Part shown: one piece after another, positions 34,085-43,396 of the stretch
How positions within the stretch are numbered: position 1 is the first letter of the stretch
Layout of the letters: each line of letters starts with the position of its first letter
Assembly (NCBI GenBank): GCA_024760545.1
Contig: CP060501.1
Span: 3,054,036 to 3,118,035 of the forward strand
Length of the DNA stretch: 64,000 bases
DNA from: Nitrospira sp.
GTDB taxonomy: Bacteria; Nitrospirota; Nitrospiria; Nitrospirales; Nitrospiraceae
Direction: 5' to 3'
Notes under the pieces: model-generated
Told to the model about the DNA's origin: nothing
The model's input: the letters and a program-made list of their open reading frames with translations, nothing else
Database searches by the model: none
Made by a program: the position numbers and the translations under genes

Positions 34085-36223
34085 ATGCGCGTGACGGAAC
34101 AGCAGACGCGACGTAAGAATAGCGATTCCACACCAACCAGGCGCCTCCAGCCAACCGACAGCGGGCCAGGTGCTCGAAAGAGCACCGAGCAGATGAAGGT
34201 GCCGCCGCGTAAGACATGGCTCTGGTTCGTGCTCATCCTGGTCGCAAACTTCTTACTCGGAAGGTTTCTGATCCCGAGCCAGGAAGCGCCAGTCACAGTG
34301 CCCTATACCTTCTTTAAGCAGGAGGTAGGGAAGAACAACGTCGCGGCGATCTACAGTCAGGCGGACACCATCACGGGCCGCTTCACGACAGCTATCACCT
34401 ATCCACCGTTGGGTGAAAAGAGTACGGCGTCCAGTGGCGAGGCCAAAACCACGAACGAGCGTGGTGCGGTCTCCGGCACCGAAACCAAAGTAATCAGTGT
34501 GTTCACAACTACACTCCCTTCCTTCGTAGACCCTAGCTTGGAACAATTCTTAATCACGAATGGGGTCGAGATCAGCGCGAAACCGATTCAAGAAGGCGGC
34601 AACCCATGGGTGACGGTGTTTTTTAGCTTTGGCCCGGGCCTGCTCTTCATCGGCTTTTATATCTGGCTCTTCCGTCGGGCAGCGCAGCAAGGCGGCGGCA
34701 TGATGGGTGGAGGAGTGATGGGCATGGGCAAGAGTCGAGCCCGCCGGTATGACCAGGAGCAGAATGCGAAGATCACCTTCGACGACGTGGCCGGCATCGA
34801 CGAAGCTGAGAACGAACTGATCGAGATCGTGGATTTCCTCAAGGATACCAAAAAGTACACCCGCCTCGGAGGGACTGCTCCGAAAGGCGTGCTGCTGATA
34901 GGTGCGCCGGGGACCGGGAAGACACTGCTCGCGAAGGCTGTGGCAGGAGAGGCGGGGGTGCCCTTCTTCTCGATGAGTGCCGCGGAGTTTGTGGAGATGA
35001 TCGTGGGAGTGGGCGCAGCGAGGGTGCGGGATCTCTTCAAGGAAGCGCGGGAGAATGCGCCCGCGATTGTTTTCATCGACGAACTCGATGCCATTGGACG
35101 CGCCCGCGGACAGATGGCGATTGGCGGATCCAGCGAGCAGGAGCAAACCTTGAACCAAATCCTGACCGAAATGGACGGGTTCTCGAGCCGAGAAGGTATC
35201 ATCGTGTTGGCGGCGACGAACCAACCGGACGTGCTCGACAAAGCGCTCCTGCGCCCTGGACGCTTCGACAGGCGCGTGGTCGTGAATCTCCCCGACAAGA
35301 CCGGGCGGGAGGCAATCCTCAAGGTCCACACTCGCAACGTGCCGCTCGCGAACGATGCAATCCTTGGAAATCTTGCCGCAATGACGCCAGGGCTCTCAGG
35401 GGCCGACCTCAAGAATCTGGTGAATGAGGCCGCGCTGCTGGGAGCTCGCCGCGAGCAACAAGAGGTCCGTCACAAGGACTTCCTCGACGCACTAGAGAAG
35501 ATCGTGCTCGGCCCAGAACGCCCGATTCTCATGAGCCGGGCCGACCGAGAACGCATTGCCTATCACGAGGGTGGACATGCCATCCTCGGTCTCGTGGTGT
35601 CTGGCGCCGACCCCGTGAACCGGGTTACGATCGTGCCACGCGGGCAGGCGCTCGGCGTAACCTATCAGCGCCCCGACAGCGACCGCTATAACTATCCGGA
35701 AGCCTATTTACGCGCGAGGATCGTCGGAATGCTGGGAGGGCGTGCAGCCGAGGAGATTGTCTACGGGACGAAGACCACTGGGGCCGAAAACGACATTGAG
35801 CAAGCCACGGGTCTTGCCCGTCGGATGGTCACACGTTGGGGTATGAGTGAGCGGCTTGGGCTCGTGCAGCTCGCCCCAAGGGAGAACCCCTATCTGAGCG
35901 GCTTAAACGGTTACGGAGACGCGAAGCCGTTCAGCGAGGAGACTGCCAAAGCCATCGATGCCGAGGTACTCAGGATTATCGGTGAGAGTCACGACGAAGC
36001 CAGGCGGCTCCTCAGCGCGCATCGCAAGCAACTCGATTTGCTTGCCGAAGCCTTGCTCGCTCGGGAGACACTCAACGAACAGGAGATTCTCGAGGTTACG
36101 GGGCTCCCCCATGCGCCGGCCCTGGAGACTGGGATGTTGCCCCATCCTGGTATGGGTAGCAGGAGCGCTGACCCAATCATTACCCAGTTAGAACCCGCCC
36201 AATCTCATCGTGTTGAATCGTGA
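34085..36223 (+). CDS. ftsH: FtsH-family ATP-dependent zinc protease
   Basis: A 712-residue membrane protease with TM segments at ~44-64 and ~176-196 flanking a periplasmic domain. Then come AAA+ Walker A GAPGTGKT (273-280), Walker B IVFIDELD (328-335), arginine fingers PGRFDRR (391-397) and the zinc site HEGGH (494-498; HEAGH in most FtsH). It degrades damaged membrane and soluble proteins. The long Ser/Thr-rich insertion near 111-135 and the extended N-terminus are not standard. AGGAGG precedes the ATG. Its position beside element remnants suggests an additional, possibly transferred, FtsH rather than the housekeeping copy. Confidence 0.95.
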   Translation: MRVTEQQTRRKNSDSTPTRRLQPTDSGPGARKSTEQMKVPPRKTWLWFVLILVANFLLGRFLIPSQEAPVTVPYTFFKQEVGKNNVAAIYSQADTITGRFTTAITYPPLGEKSTASSGEAKTTNERGAVSGTETKVISVFTTTLPSFVDPSLEQFLITNGVEISAKPIQEGGNPWVTVFFSFGPGLLFIGFYIWLFRRAAQQGGGMMGGGVMGMGKSRARRYDQEQNAKITFDDVAGIDEAENELIEIVDFLKDTKKYTRLGGTAPKGVLLIGAPGTGKTLLAKAVAGEAGVPFFSMSAAEFVEMIVGVGAARVRDLFKEARENAPAIVFIDELDAIGRARGQMAIGGSSEQEQTLNQILTEMDGFSSREGIIVLAATNQPDVLDKALLRPGRFDRRVVVNLPDKTGREAILKVHTRNVPLANDAILGNLAAMTPGLSGADLKNLVNEAALLGARREQQEVRHKDFLDALEKIVLGPERPILMSRADRERIAYHEGGHAILGLVVSGADPVNRVTIVPRGQALGVTYQRPDSDRYNYPEAYLRARIVGMLGGRAAEEIVYGTKTTGAENDIEQATGLARRMVTRWGMSERLGLVQLAPRENPYLSGLNGYGDAKPFSEETAKAIDAEVLRIIGESHDEARRLLSAHRKQLDLLAEALLARETLNEQEILEVTGLPHAPALETGMLPHPGMGSRSADPIITQLEPAQSHRVES

Positions 36224-36349
36224 ACGGGCGCCGTTGAGGATCGTTTGCATTTTGCCTTGTTCGATCCAGCGGTAGACCGTGGCCCTCGACACCCGGCAGA
36301 TCTTCGCCACTTCACTCGGTCAGCACCAGAGACCACCCAGATCTAATAA
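36188..36349 (-). pseudogene. Decayed excisionase-type HTH gene
   Basis: Minus-strand frame PSEVAKICRVSRATVYRWIE, then [14 protein letters not shown], matches the HTH protein at 21089-21268. A TGA at 36320-36322 replaces the expected Trp/Pro region and the start codon is missing, so it is not expressed as such. It closes the broken second phage-like block. Confidence 0.7.
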
Positions 36350-36374
36350 GCCGGTACTGTGTCCACCCCAAACT

Positions 36375-36764
36375 CTACACAGGCATGGACGGTCTCACGC
36401 ATTTCCCTTCCGGTTGCTTCTGTTCGCGTTTCGCCCGCCGCTTCTGTGCGAGTAACACCAACTCTTTGAGGGTCGACGAAGCCGCGCCAACGTCGACCTT
36501 CTCGACAGAGCCGCGTTTCCGCCCTTGGATTTTAAGATAGAAGCAAATCCCCCAAGCTTGCCCGTTGTTGATTGCCTTAAGCAGTGCTAGCTCTGCCCGA
36601 TCGAGACATGGTTCGTGCGCATCGTAGAATGTATCTTTGACTTCGGGATAGGAACGGACGGCGTTATAGATCGTTTGCATGCTGCAATTGAGTAAGCCTG
36701 TCGCGACGGTGATCATCCCATGGGCGCGCTCCAAGGCTGATGCAATGACGGTCGGATCAAACAC
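36375..36764 (-). CDS. Phage-type HTH/terminase small-like protein, N-terminus uncertain
   Basis: A 129-residue frame starting at GTG. VIASALERAHGMITVATGLL, CSMQTIYNAVRSYPEVKD and AINNGQAWGICFYLKIQG resemble phage helix-turn-helix proteins annotated as terminase small subunits. In another frame, ATG 36862 with GGAGG upstream opens MRAGSRQSGQPSPKKRKTST, which could be the original N-terminus lost to a frameshift near 36.78 kb. It is in the same orientation as the broken TSCPD gene upstream. Confidence 0.6.
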   Translation of the reverse strand: MFDPTVIASALERAHGMITVATGLLNCSMQTIYNAVRSYPEVKDTFYDAHEPCLDRAELALLKAINNGQAWGICFYLKIQGRKRGSVEKVDVGAASSTLKELVLLAQKRRAKREQKQPEGKCVRPSMPV

Positions 36765-36915
36765 CTGATTGGGCGAAACTCCAGTTCACCATCTGGATGC
36801 CGCGTGCTCGTCTTTCTTTTTTTAGGGGAGGGTTGTCCAGATTGTCTGGAGCCTGCTCTCATGATCAATCCTCCTTCTACAGTTGCCGAACGTAGCCATT
36901 AGTAATCGCGCCATC

Positions 36916-37354
36916 CTACGAGATCTCAGTGGGAGGGCAGAGCACATGCGCGAGCTGCTCACGGCCGCAGTGTTCCACCAATAGGTGCCGGCCGATTAGA
37001 TCCGGCAAACTGGAGCAGTGTTTCAGCCGGTTCTGTCCAGAGACAGGCCCGCATTGGGTAAATTGGGCGCTCGTGAGGAGATCACCGAGTTTCTCAAGGG
37101 ATGGCGCCGTGCTACAGAGCAATGCTCATCAGACGGGCGATCACGTCGTAGGGGCCGATCAACTCCGGGGTGCTGTCGGTACCTTTCACTCGAAGGAAGA
37201 TCTCGGCCGGGGAAGGATCGTCATGGACGGAGATGTACAACGTCCCCTGGCCTGCAATGCGGACCTTCTGCGGGATGTGATTACGGCGAAATGGAAGAAG
37301 ATACCCGACGGTCGTAGGATGTAACCCATTCGTAAGTTTGATATTATGCGGCAA
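36916..37354 (-). pseudogene. Frameshifted TSCPD gene (second copy)
   Basis: Two overlapping frames split a protein matching 22738-23151: QKVRIAGQGTLYISVHDDPS through YDVIARLMSIAL (37112-37354), and SLEKLGDLLTSAQFTQCGPV through HCSSLPDLIGRHLL (36916-37122). The shift falls near 37.11 kb. The upstream neighbour is the T3 recombinase tail, as at the intact copy. Confidence 0.75.
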
Positions 37355-37411
37355 GCACTTTCCCCTTCGATTGTGAATATGAGAGAGGAGCCGAGTCGGC
37401 CTTCAACGATG

Positions 37412-37575
37412 GGTTGAGCGCCTCGCCTCCAAACCTCGCTTGCGCGTGCCGGCAGTTCATTCACCATGGACGCTGCCGGAAGGAGTCTTCAACCCACTCT
37501 GGTGGGCGTCTGCCCACCCACGCGCCGGTCAACAAGCGGTCAAATGTCCCGGTTGCCGTGAAGCGGTAACCTGGC
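37412..37575 (-). repeat. Recombinase 3'-tail remnant T3
   Basis: Read on the minus strand it encodes GYRFTATGTFDRLLTGAW, a serine-recombinase C-terminus, and ends EWVEDSFRQRPW plus a stop. The same sequence, less complete, is at 23.2 kb (T1), 26.0 kb (T2) and 40.9 kb (T4). Only the last ~40 codons and the spacer before the TSCPD gene remain. Confidence 0.65.
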
Positions 37576-37639
37576 ATGCGGTTCTCCTCAATGAACGGGG
37601 TCACAGTGAGGCATTCCATCCAGCAACCTCCTGAGCACG

Positions 37640-37876
37640 ATGACTAAAACTGTGACCTACAAAGGATATACCATCCAGCCCGCGCCTCGGCTTCTCGTGG
37701 ATACCGGCCAGTGGGAGTTGAATGTCTTCATTTCATGGCCGACCGACGACGAGGAGGACAGTCGTCATTTCGTGTCGACGGGTCGGCATACGACTGAGGA
37801 CGAAGCCACCGCCCAATGCATTGCCTATGGCCAACAGATCGTTGATGGCAAGATTCCCGGCTCTTCGGTTGGATAA
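37640..37876 (+). CDS. CV_2116/HlyU-like small protein (paralogue)
   Basis: A 78-residue protein: VTYKGYTIQPAPRLLVDTG, ELNVFISW, AQCIAYGQQIVDGKIPGSS. It is clearly paralogous to 16609-16845 and related to the zinc-ribbon fusion at 17389. It follows the recombinase tail T3, as the first paralogue lies near relict repeat copy a. Function unknown. Confidence 0.7.
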   Translation: MTKTVTYKGYTIQPAPRLLVDTGQWELNVFISWPTDDEEDSRHFVSTGRHTTEDEATAQCIAYGQQIVDGKIPGSSVG

Positions 37877-37915
37877 TCCCAAAAATGTGCAGAGGCGCTT
37901 ACCATGGGAGGAGTC

Positions 37916-38167
37916 ATGAGTGGTGAATCTCTTGCTAGCCTTGTCTGGTGCTTAACTCGTCTACAACTGCAGTGTGAGGCCGTGATTGAGGCGCTCGAGA
38001 AGAAAGAGCCAGGTTTTCGCAATCTCGTTGCTGAGGAAATGAAAGAGCTTCGTGAGCAGGGGAGAATTCTCCAGATTGCCGCCGAAACCAAGCACGAGAT
38101 CGACCAAGTTTCTGATTGGAGTTGGCTGAAGTCACACGGGATAGACCCCAATTCACCAAAAGTCTAA
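37916..38167 (+). CDS. Small helical hypothetical protein
   Basis: An 83-residue protein from ATG 37916 (GGAGGAG directly upstream). It is helix-rich (LVWCLTRLQLQCEAVIEALE, AEEMKELREQGRILQIAAE). It lies 40 nt after the CV_2116-like gene, in the same direction. Confidence 0.6.
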   Translation: MSGESLASLVWCLTRLQLQCEAVIEALEKKEPGFRNLVAEEMKELREQGRILQIAAETKHEIDQVSDWSWLKSHGIDPNSPKV

Positions 38168-38225
38168 TCCGTGAACCCCAGGAGGTTGTGAAGTGGGCTT
38201 CTGCTGGCGAAGATTTGGTCGTAGG

Positions 38226-38384
38226 TCAGCCTGGGAAGATAGGTGGATACTTCTGAGCAACCTCAAACAGGTAGTACTGGATAAGCTCCAGATCGAGGCT
38301 GGTCAGTTCCTCGGCTCTCATGGTGCCGTCGAGCAAGTTTTCCGAGGCGATCATAAATTGCCTAATCTCTTCGCGCAACATCAT
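38226..38384 (-). CDS. Small helical hypothetical protein
   Basis: A 52-residue ORF beginning MMLREEIRQFMIASENLL and ending QYYLFEVAQKYPPIFPG. It reads like a compact helical protein, but no strong ribosome-binding site is present. The overlapping plus-strand ORF (38193-38501) is less protein-like. The sequence from 38385 to 38664 holds nothing else I can call. Confidence 0.4.
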   Translation of the reverse strand: MMLREEIRQFMIASENLLDGTMRAEELTSLDLELIQYYLFEVAQKYPPIFPG

Positions 38385-38664
38385 AAGAAAGCCGCTCTTT
38401 CTGCAACAATGACGGCGGTCAAGTTGAGAAGTTTGCTGACAAATGCAATGTTTGAGATGAGATGCAGTTCTCCTGTCTGGGTGCTACGTATAATGTTGTA
38501 GAACCCTCCGCTCAACTAGGGATATCCCTAGCTGGGTCCTCCTCGGTGGAACTCAATGGCGACGACTCTTCTGAATACGCGTTGTTGTGCTCTGCCTCGG
38601 CGCCCTGCACAGCGACAATGAACTCGTGCTGCAAGGCCTAGTCGGGACGATCCCCAGAGCGCGA

Positions 38665-39627
38665 TCAGACACGCGCTCTCAACTCGCGCACCCCGAGGCC
38701 GATTTTGCGTCGGATGAGGGTTCGCAACGTTACCCCGCTGGCATAGCCGACCTGGGCAGCTATCTCGTCAATACTGTGGTCGCTGGTCTGTAGCAGGTGG
38801 ACAGCACGCTCGATGCGAATGTCCTGAAAGTATGCGAGGGGCGACTTCCCAACCACGGCGTGGAGTCGACGCGTCAGCGTCCTTGGACTAGTTGCCACCG
38901 CACAGGCGGCTTCATGGAGCGAGAAGCCGTCAGCCAAACGGCGCCGGGCCCACCGTTCGAACCGCTCCACAAACGGATCTGCGTGAGCCAGGTGGTCAGG
39001 AATGGCGAAGGTCGCCTGCATCGGTCTCGGGTCAACCACGAGGTAACGAGCCGTCAGCGCCGCCAACGCGGGACTACGGCGACGCACGAGCCACAAGGCC
39101 AGATCGAGATGCGCCAGCGCGGCGCCGGCAGTGATGAATGGTGACGAGTGGACGATCATACGTGACTCGTCCAGCATCACATGCGGATACCGTTCACGAA
39201 AGAAGGGAGCCAGCCACCACGAAGTCGTCGCATGATGGCCGTTGAGCAGGGAGGTTCCTGCAAGGATGAACGTGCCCGTGCAGGCAGCCCCAAGCATGGT
39301 GCCTCGCTGGAACCATCCCCGCAGGAAGCTCTGTGCGTCCACTATTTCCCGTCGGGCGAGCATGATGCGCAACGTATCAGGCATCTTCGCCCCCATGGCA
39401 GGAACCAGGGCGACATCGGGACGAGCAAGCCCCGTCGCCGGCTCCACCGGGATCGACAGGCCGTGACTCGTGGTCACTCGGGAGCGAACACCCACGATGG
39501 TGACATCGAAGTGTGTCGTCAATGTCCTCGAGGATGCGGCGAGTTCATTCGCCACGCTGAAAGTGTCAAGAAGGGTGGATAAGCCAGTATCGAAAGTGTC
39601 CTGAAGTGCAAGGATGTAAATTCGCAT
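38665..39627 (-). CDS. GlxA-type AraC-family transcription regulator
   Basis: A 320-residue protein from ATG 39627. The N-terminal half is a DJ-1/PfpI-like domain (VALVPAMGAKMP, FLRGWFQRGTMLGAACTGTF), the C-terminal half an AraC DNA-binding domain with two HTHs (LHEAACAVATSPRTLTRRLH, SIDEIAAQVGYASGVTLRTL). It activates or represses in response to a small ligand. It is divergent from the ABM-family gene at 39732, its likely target. Confidence 0.88.
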   Translation of the reverse strand: MRIYILALQDTFDTGLSTLLDTFSVANELAASSRTLTTHFDVTIVGVRSRVTTSHGLSIPVEPATGLARPDVALVPAMGAKMPDTLRIMLARREIVDAQSFLRGWFQRGTMLGAACTGTFILAGTSLLNGHHATTSWWLAPFFRERYPHVMLDESRMIVHSSPFITAGAALAHLDLALWLVRRRSPALAALTARYLVVDPRPMQATFAIPDHLAHADPFVERFERWARRRLADGFSLHEAACAVATSPRTLTRRLHAVVGKSPLAYFQDIRIERAVHLLQTSDHSIDEIAAQVGYASGVTLRTLIRRKIGLGVRELRARV

Positions 39628-39731
39628 GGCCAGAACTGTATCATAATTGGCATTCTTGCCAATAGACCATGTTCGGTCCACGCGCTAGGATGCCCACAGC
39701 AATTCGTTCAACTTCAGAAAGGATGGACAAC

Positions 39732-40034
39732 ATGGTACGAGTGGCATTGTTAGTGAGGTTGCAGGCCAAACCGGGAAAGGAAGCGGAAGTGGGTCGTTTT
39801 CTCGAAGATGGCCTTGCCCTGGCGAATCAAGAAGCCTCCACGCCGATTTGGTTTGCCCTTAAATTGGGACATGCCACATTTGGCATTTTTGATGCGTTTA
39901 CCGATGAGACGGGGCGTAAGGCGCATCTTGCTGGACAAATTGCGGCAGCACTGATGGCAAAGGCACCTGAGCTGCTGGCTCAACCACCGCAGATCGAACA
40001 GGTCGATGTATTGGCCGCGAAGATTTCGCAGTAG
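39732..40034 (+). CDS. Antibiotic-biosynthesis-monooxygenase (ABM) family protein
   Basis: A 100-residue protein from ATG 39732 (39723 is in frame). VALLVRLQAKPGKEAEVGRF, TPIWFALKLGHATFGIFDAF and GQIAAALMAKAPELL fit the dimeric alpha+beta-barrel ABM superfamily, whose members oxidise quinols or related compounds. Divergent from the AraC-type regulator. Confidence 0.8.
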   Translation: MVRVALLVRLQAKPGKEAEVGRFLEDGLALANQEASTPIWFALKLGHATFGIFDAFTDETGRKAHLAGQIAAALMAKAPELLAQPPQIEQVDVLAAKISQ

Positions 40035-40256
40035 GGTTGCCGACTGGGATAGCGTGGTTCCGGTAGGCTAGGACGAGGCGGATGTCGCGGGAGCAATACG
40101 GACACTCTATAAGACCCGCATTGCTTGATCGACTATACTGGCGGCTATTCTGATCGTCGCGGCCGCCACCGTCTTGTCCAATCTCTTCTCGAGTTACCTT
40201 GACGCGCTTCAGGTGCTGGTGCATATTCCGCGACCATTCTTTTCCCTTATCATTCA

Positions 40257-40844
40257 ATGCCAAACAAACGAACCACATTCGACCGTGGCCTGATTGTCGG
40301 GTTGTCTGATACGGTTCAAAAAACCATCGCCGCTCGGGAAAATACCGCAGAATCACGGTCCAAGTCTTGGTGCGAACGGCTCGGCACGAAATGGTCCAAC
40401 CGTCATAACGCTCTTTCCCTGGAGGCTGCGGTGTCCGTGATGAATGCTGATCGCGCCAACCTTCAGTTCGCTCACGGTGAGCGATTAATCCTGAAAAGCC
40501 ATCGCGGTTTCAGCCAAGCCTTCCTGGACTATTTCAAGGTCGTCGTTGACGAGAAGACGTGCTGCCTGGCGGCATGGAAAACGCGGCGTGCCATCCATGT
40601 CCAGGATGTCACGACCAGCCAGCACTTTTCCCAACCCGCCATAGAAGTCTTGCTCAAGGACGGGATTCGAGCCGTGTCTTCTGCGCCGTTGCTGACCGAC
40701 GCTGGTCGTATGATCGGAGTGCTTTCCGTGCACTACTGTCAGCCCTATGCGATGTACGAGAAGGACCTGGCCCGTTTTCGTCGGCTCGCCACATACATTG
40801 CTGAGTTACTCGATCAACGCTCAAGCCGTACTCGTTCCGAATGA
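40257..40844 (+). CDS. GAF-domain protein
   Basis: A 195-residue protein with a GAF sensor: AAVSVMNADRANLQFAHGER, SHRGFSQAFLDYFKVV, VQDVTTSQHFSQPAIEVLLK and VSSAPLLTDAGRMIGVLSVH. It has no output domain, so it probably binds a small ligand and acts through a partner. No helpful neighbours. Confidence 0.8.
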   Translation: MPNKRTTFDRGLIVGLSDTVQKTIAARENTAESRSKSWCERLGTKWSNRHNALSLEAAVSVMNADRANLQFAHGERLILKSHRGFSQAFLDYFKVVVDEKTCCLAAWKTRRAIHVQDVTTSQHFSQPAIEVLLKDGIRAVSSAPLLTDAGRMIGVLSVHYCQPYAMYEKDLARFRRLATYIAELLDQRSSRTRSE

Positions 40845-40899
40845 GCGTTCTCCGTGGTTTTTTGGCTACTGCCTCGTATGTCGTGTTCCAGAGACTCAT

Positions 40900-40970
40900 C
40901 CCTCAATGACACCGCCGGTAGAAGTCTTCAACCTGCTCTGGTTGGGAGCCTCTGCCCTACGCGTCGGGCA
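40900..40970 (-). repeat. Recombinase 3'-tail remnant T4
   Basis: About 70 nt similar to T3 (AGAAGTCTTCAAC, CTCTGG, TGCCC). It supplies the stop codon and last ~16 codons of the PepSY gene. Confidence 0.4.
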
Positions 40971-42148
40971 GTCCAGCCGAGCAATACCCCCACCGTGAAC
41001 CCTGTCAGGTCGACACCTGCCAGCGCCCATTGCCCCCTCGGTAGTGTCATCAACAAATGGCTATTTGTCGTGAGTCCATTGAGCAGAGGCAAGAATCCTA
41101 ACAGGAGTGCCGCCCCATACAGTTGATCTCTCCAGGCCATGATGGAATCTCGTCGCAACAGGCTATGGGCAAGACAGAGCGCCCAGGCGGCAAAGAAACA
41201 ACGGATCTCCCAGAACGATCGCTCACTCAATGCCAGCGGCAAGAGTCGATTCGCCCAAAAGAACGCGGCTATGGCCACAGGTAACCCGGCCACAGTCGCC
41301 ACATTGAGGACTTCAACAACGCTGTAGCCTACTCCGCGTGAATCCGCCTGGGATCTCTGTCGCTTGATGGTCCACAAGACGAGTCCTGTCGCAATCATGA
41401 CCGTGGCCGTCAACCCCATGATGAAATAGAGCCAGCGCATCGGACTGCCCCCGAATTGTGCGAAGTGCAGCACAGAGATCAGCGGCAAGATGCCCTCGCT
41501 GCCTCGTAGAAGCGGGACGTCCACCGGCATATAGATTGACCAGAAAATCATCAGACCGGTGACCGCAATCATCAGATGAAACGGAATCATCAGGGTGCCG
41601 GTCAGGTTGTGCGCATCCAGCCAGGCGCGTGGATGATAAGGCCGGAGGCGAAGCATCACGACGTCCTTGAACACCCATCGATGACTACACAGTCCTGTGG
41701 CGAGGGTGATGAGCATCATGAGCGCAGCGGCAGCCACCACCCATGCACCGGGCCATCCGAATAGCAATCCATAATGGAAATGGTAGAAGAAGTCGCCTCC
41801 CTGGGTGTCGCGGAAGATCACCATGCGGCCCGTGACGGGGTCGACTGTTTGCCCGGAGAAAGTCCGCTTCTCCTGGAGCTTGACCATGCGGAGAAGAGGG
41901 CTGTCGGGGGAAACGTCCGGATTCTCAGGTGCAGGCTGCGAGGTCAGCTGGGCCGGCCAAGGTATAGATCCATCGATCTGACCGGTATCCGAAGAGATCT
42001 CCAGCAACTCCGGTTGCATCCAAGATGTGATCTCCGCGTCGAATACGGTCAGTGTTCCGGTAAGAAATACCGCAAACAAGAGCCATCCAAAGAGAAGCCC
42101 GATCCATGTATGCAGCCAACTCATCAATTGGGTGAGGCGATTTTTCAT
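40928..42148 (-). CDS. PepSY-TM (iron-regulated membrane) protein
   Basis: A 406-residue inner-membrane protein from ATG 42148 (MSWLHTWIGLLFGWLLF). About five to six membrane helices and conserved Arg/His-bearing loops (FHYGLLFGWPGAW, DAHNLTGTLMIPFHLMIAVT) fit the PepSY-TM/PiuB family, often linked to iron-siderophore reduction. The last ~16 residues (GWTARRVGQRLPTRAG) are coded by remnant T4, so the native C-terminus may have been replaced. Confidence 0.85.
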   Translation of the reverse strand: MKNRLTQLMSWLHTWIGLLFGWLLFAVFLTGTLTVFDAEITSWMQPELLEISSDTGQIDGSIPWPAQLTSQPAPENPDVSPDSPLLRMVKLQEKRTFSGQTVDPVTGRMVIFRDTQGGDFFYHFHYGLLFGWPGAWVVAAAALMMLITLATGLCSHRWVFKDVVMLRLRPYHPRAWLDAHNLTGTLMIPFHLMIAVTGLMIFWSIYMPVDVPLLRGSEGILPLISVLHFAQFGGSPMRWLYFIMGLTATVMIATGLVLWTIKRQRSQADSRGVGYSVVEVLNVATVAGLPVAIAAFFWANRLLPLALSERSFWEIRCFFAAWALCLAHSLLRRDSIMAWRDQLYGAALLLGFLPLLNGLTTNSHLLMTLPRGQWALAGVDLTGFTVGVLLGWTARRVGQRLPTRAG

Positions 42149-42231
42149 GGGAAAGCCGCTCCACTCTATCAAGGAGGTGGCAACGTGCGCCACAGGCGTG
42201 CTCCTCCACTCACCGGCTCCACCTGATCAGA

Positions 42232-43248
42232 ATGGCTTCCACCAAGGCCGGCGTGGTATTGTTCGTCAACGCTATGGACGACGACACGATGCACCGGCAG
42301 GACACTCCGGCGACGAATTGGAACTTGGATCAGATCGTCACGGAACTGCGCGCCTCACGTGAACTCACGCACAACATCCGGCATCAAGGTCGGATTCACA
42401 AATTGCCGTCACGAAAGGCGCTCCTCGGCATCGTCGACGGTCTGTGTGCCGCACTGTTTCCGACTCACTACGGCCGCGCGGATCTCAACGAGACCAACAT
42501 CGATTATTTTGTCGGACACACCCTGAATCAGACCTTGCCTCTTTTGCAGGATCAAGTCCGCAGAGGATTGGTGTTTGCGTCCCATACAGACCAGCAGGAC
42601 GACCGCTCGCTTACTGACAAAGCGAGTGCAATTACAAGCGAATTCGCAGGCCGACTCCCGACAATCCGGGCGTTACTGTTCACCGATTTACAGGCCGCGT
42701 TCCGAGGCGACCCTGCGGCCACCAGTACGTCCGAAATTCTTCTCTGCTATCCCGGCATGACGGCCGTCATCTATTATCGCATCGCCCATGCCCTGCATCG
42801 CTTGGGAGCGCCGTTGATCGCTCGGTTGATTTCGGATATCGCGCATTCATCCACCGGCATCGATATTCATCCCGCTGCCGACATCGGCAGCCACTTCTTT
42901 ATCGATCACGGGACCGGTGTCGTCATCGGTGAAACCACTGTCATCGGAAAACATGTCCGTCTCTATCAAGCCGTCACTCTTGGCGCCAAACGGTTCGCAG
43001 AAGGCGAGCAGGGTGTTCTGGTCAAGGGAGAGCCTCGCCATCCGATTGTGGAAGATAACGTGGTGATCTACGCGGGCGCCACGATCTTGGGACGTGTCAC
43101 CATCGGCCGGGCGTCCGTCATCGGCGGAAACGTGTGGCTGACCCAAAGCGTGCCGGCACGAAGTCACGTCGTCCAGGCGCAAATGCGCACCTCAGCGACC
43201 ATTCACTCGAAGCCGATCGAGACTCCGTCCACGGACCGGAAGACGTAG
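42232..43248 (+). CDS. cysE: Serine O-acetyltransferase (CysE/EpsC type)
   Basis: Up to 338 residues (ATG 42232; 42274 or 42289 are equally possible starts). The left-handed beta-helix hexapeptide repeats (IDIHPAADIGSHFFIDHGTG, VVIGETTVIGKHVRLYQAVT) and PIVEDNVVIYAGATILG are those of serine acetyltransferase, with the long N-terminal helical domain of the EpsC type. It makes O-acetylserine from serine and acetyl-CoA. Convergent with cysteine synthase, which uses this product. Confidence 0.9.
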   Translation: MASTKAGVVLFVNAMDDDTMHRQDTPATNWNLDQIVTELRASRELTHNIRHQGRIHKLPSRKALLGIVDGLCAALFPTHYGRADLNETNIDYFVGHTLNQTLPLLQDQVRRGLVFASHTDQQDDRSLTDKASAITSEFAGRLPTIRALLFTDLQAAFRGDPAATSTSEILLCYPGMTAVIYYRIAHALHRLGAPLIARLISDIAHSSTGIDIHPAADIGSHFFIDHGTGVVIGETTVIGKHVRLYQAVTLGAKRFAEGEQGVLVKGEPRHPIVEDNVVIYAGATILGRVTIGRASVIGGNVWLTQSVPARSHVVQAQMRTSATIHSKPIETPSTDRKT

Positions 43249-43396
43249 CGGTCGGCTGGTTTATATCTTTCCAATTCGCCGGCTTTGATCCATCGAGATC
43301 CGGACCCATCGGAAGACAAACGTATTGCGCTTTCATCGCTGCTGCTCAAAAGCATGCGGTATGAGTGGATGTCTTCGGAGACGCGACCGCGCGGCA

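Noticed and set aside
38193-38501. 102-residue plus-strand ORF
   Set aside because: Overlaps a more protein-like 52-residue ORF on the other strand; no ribosome-binding site.
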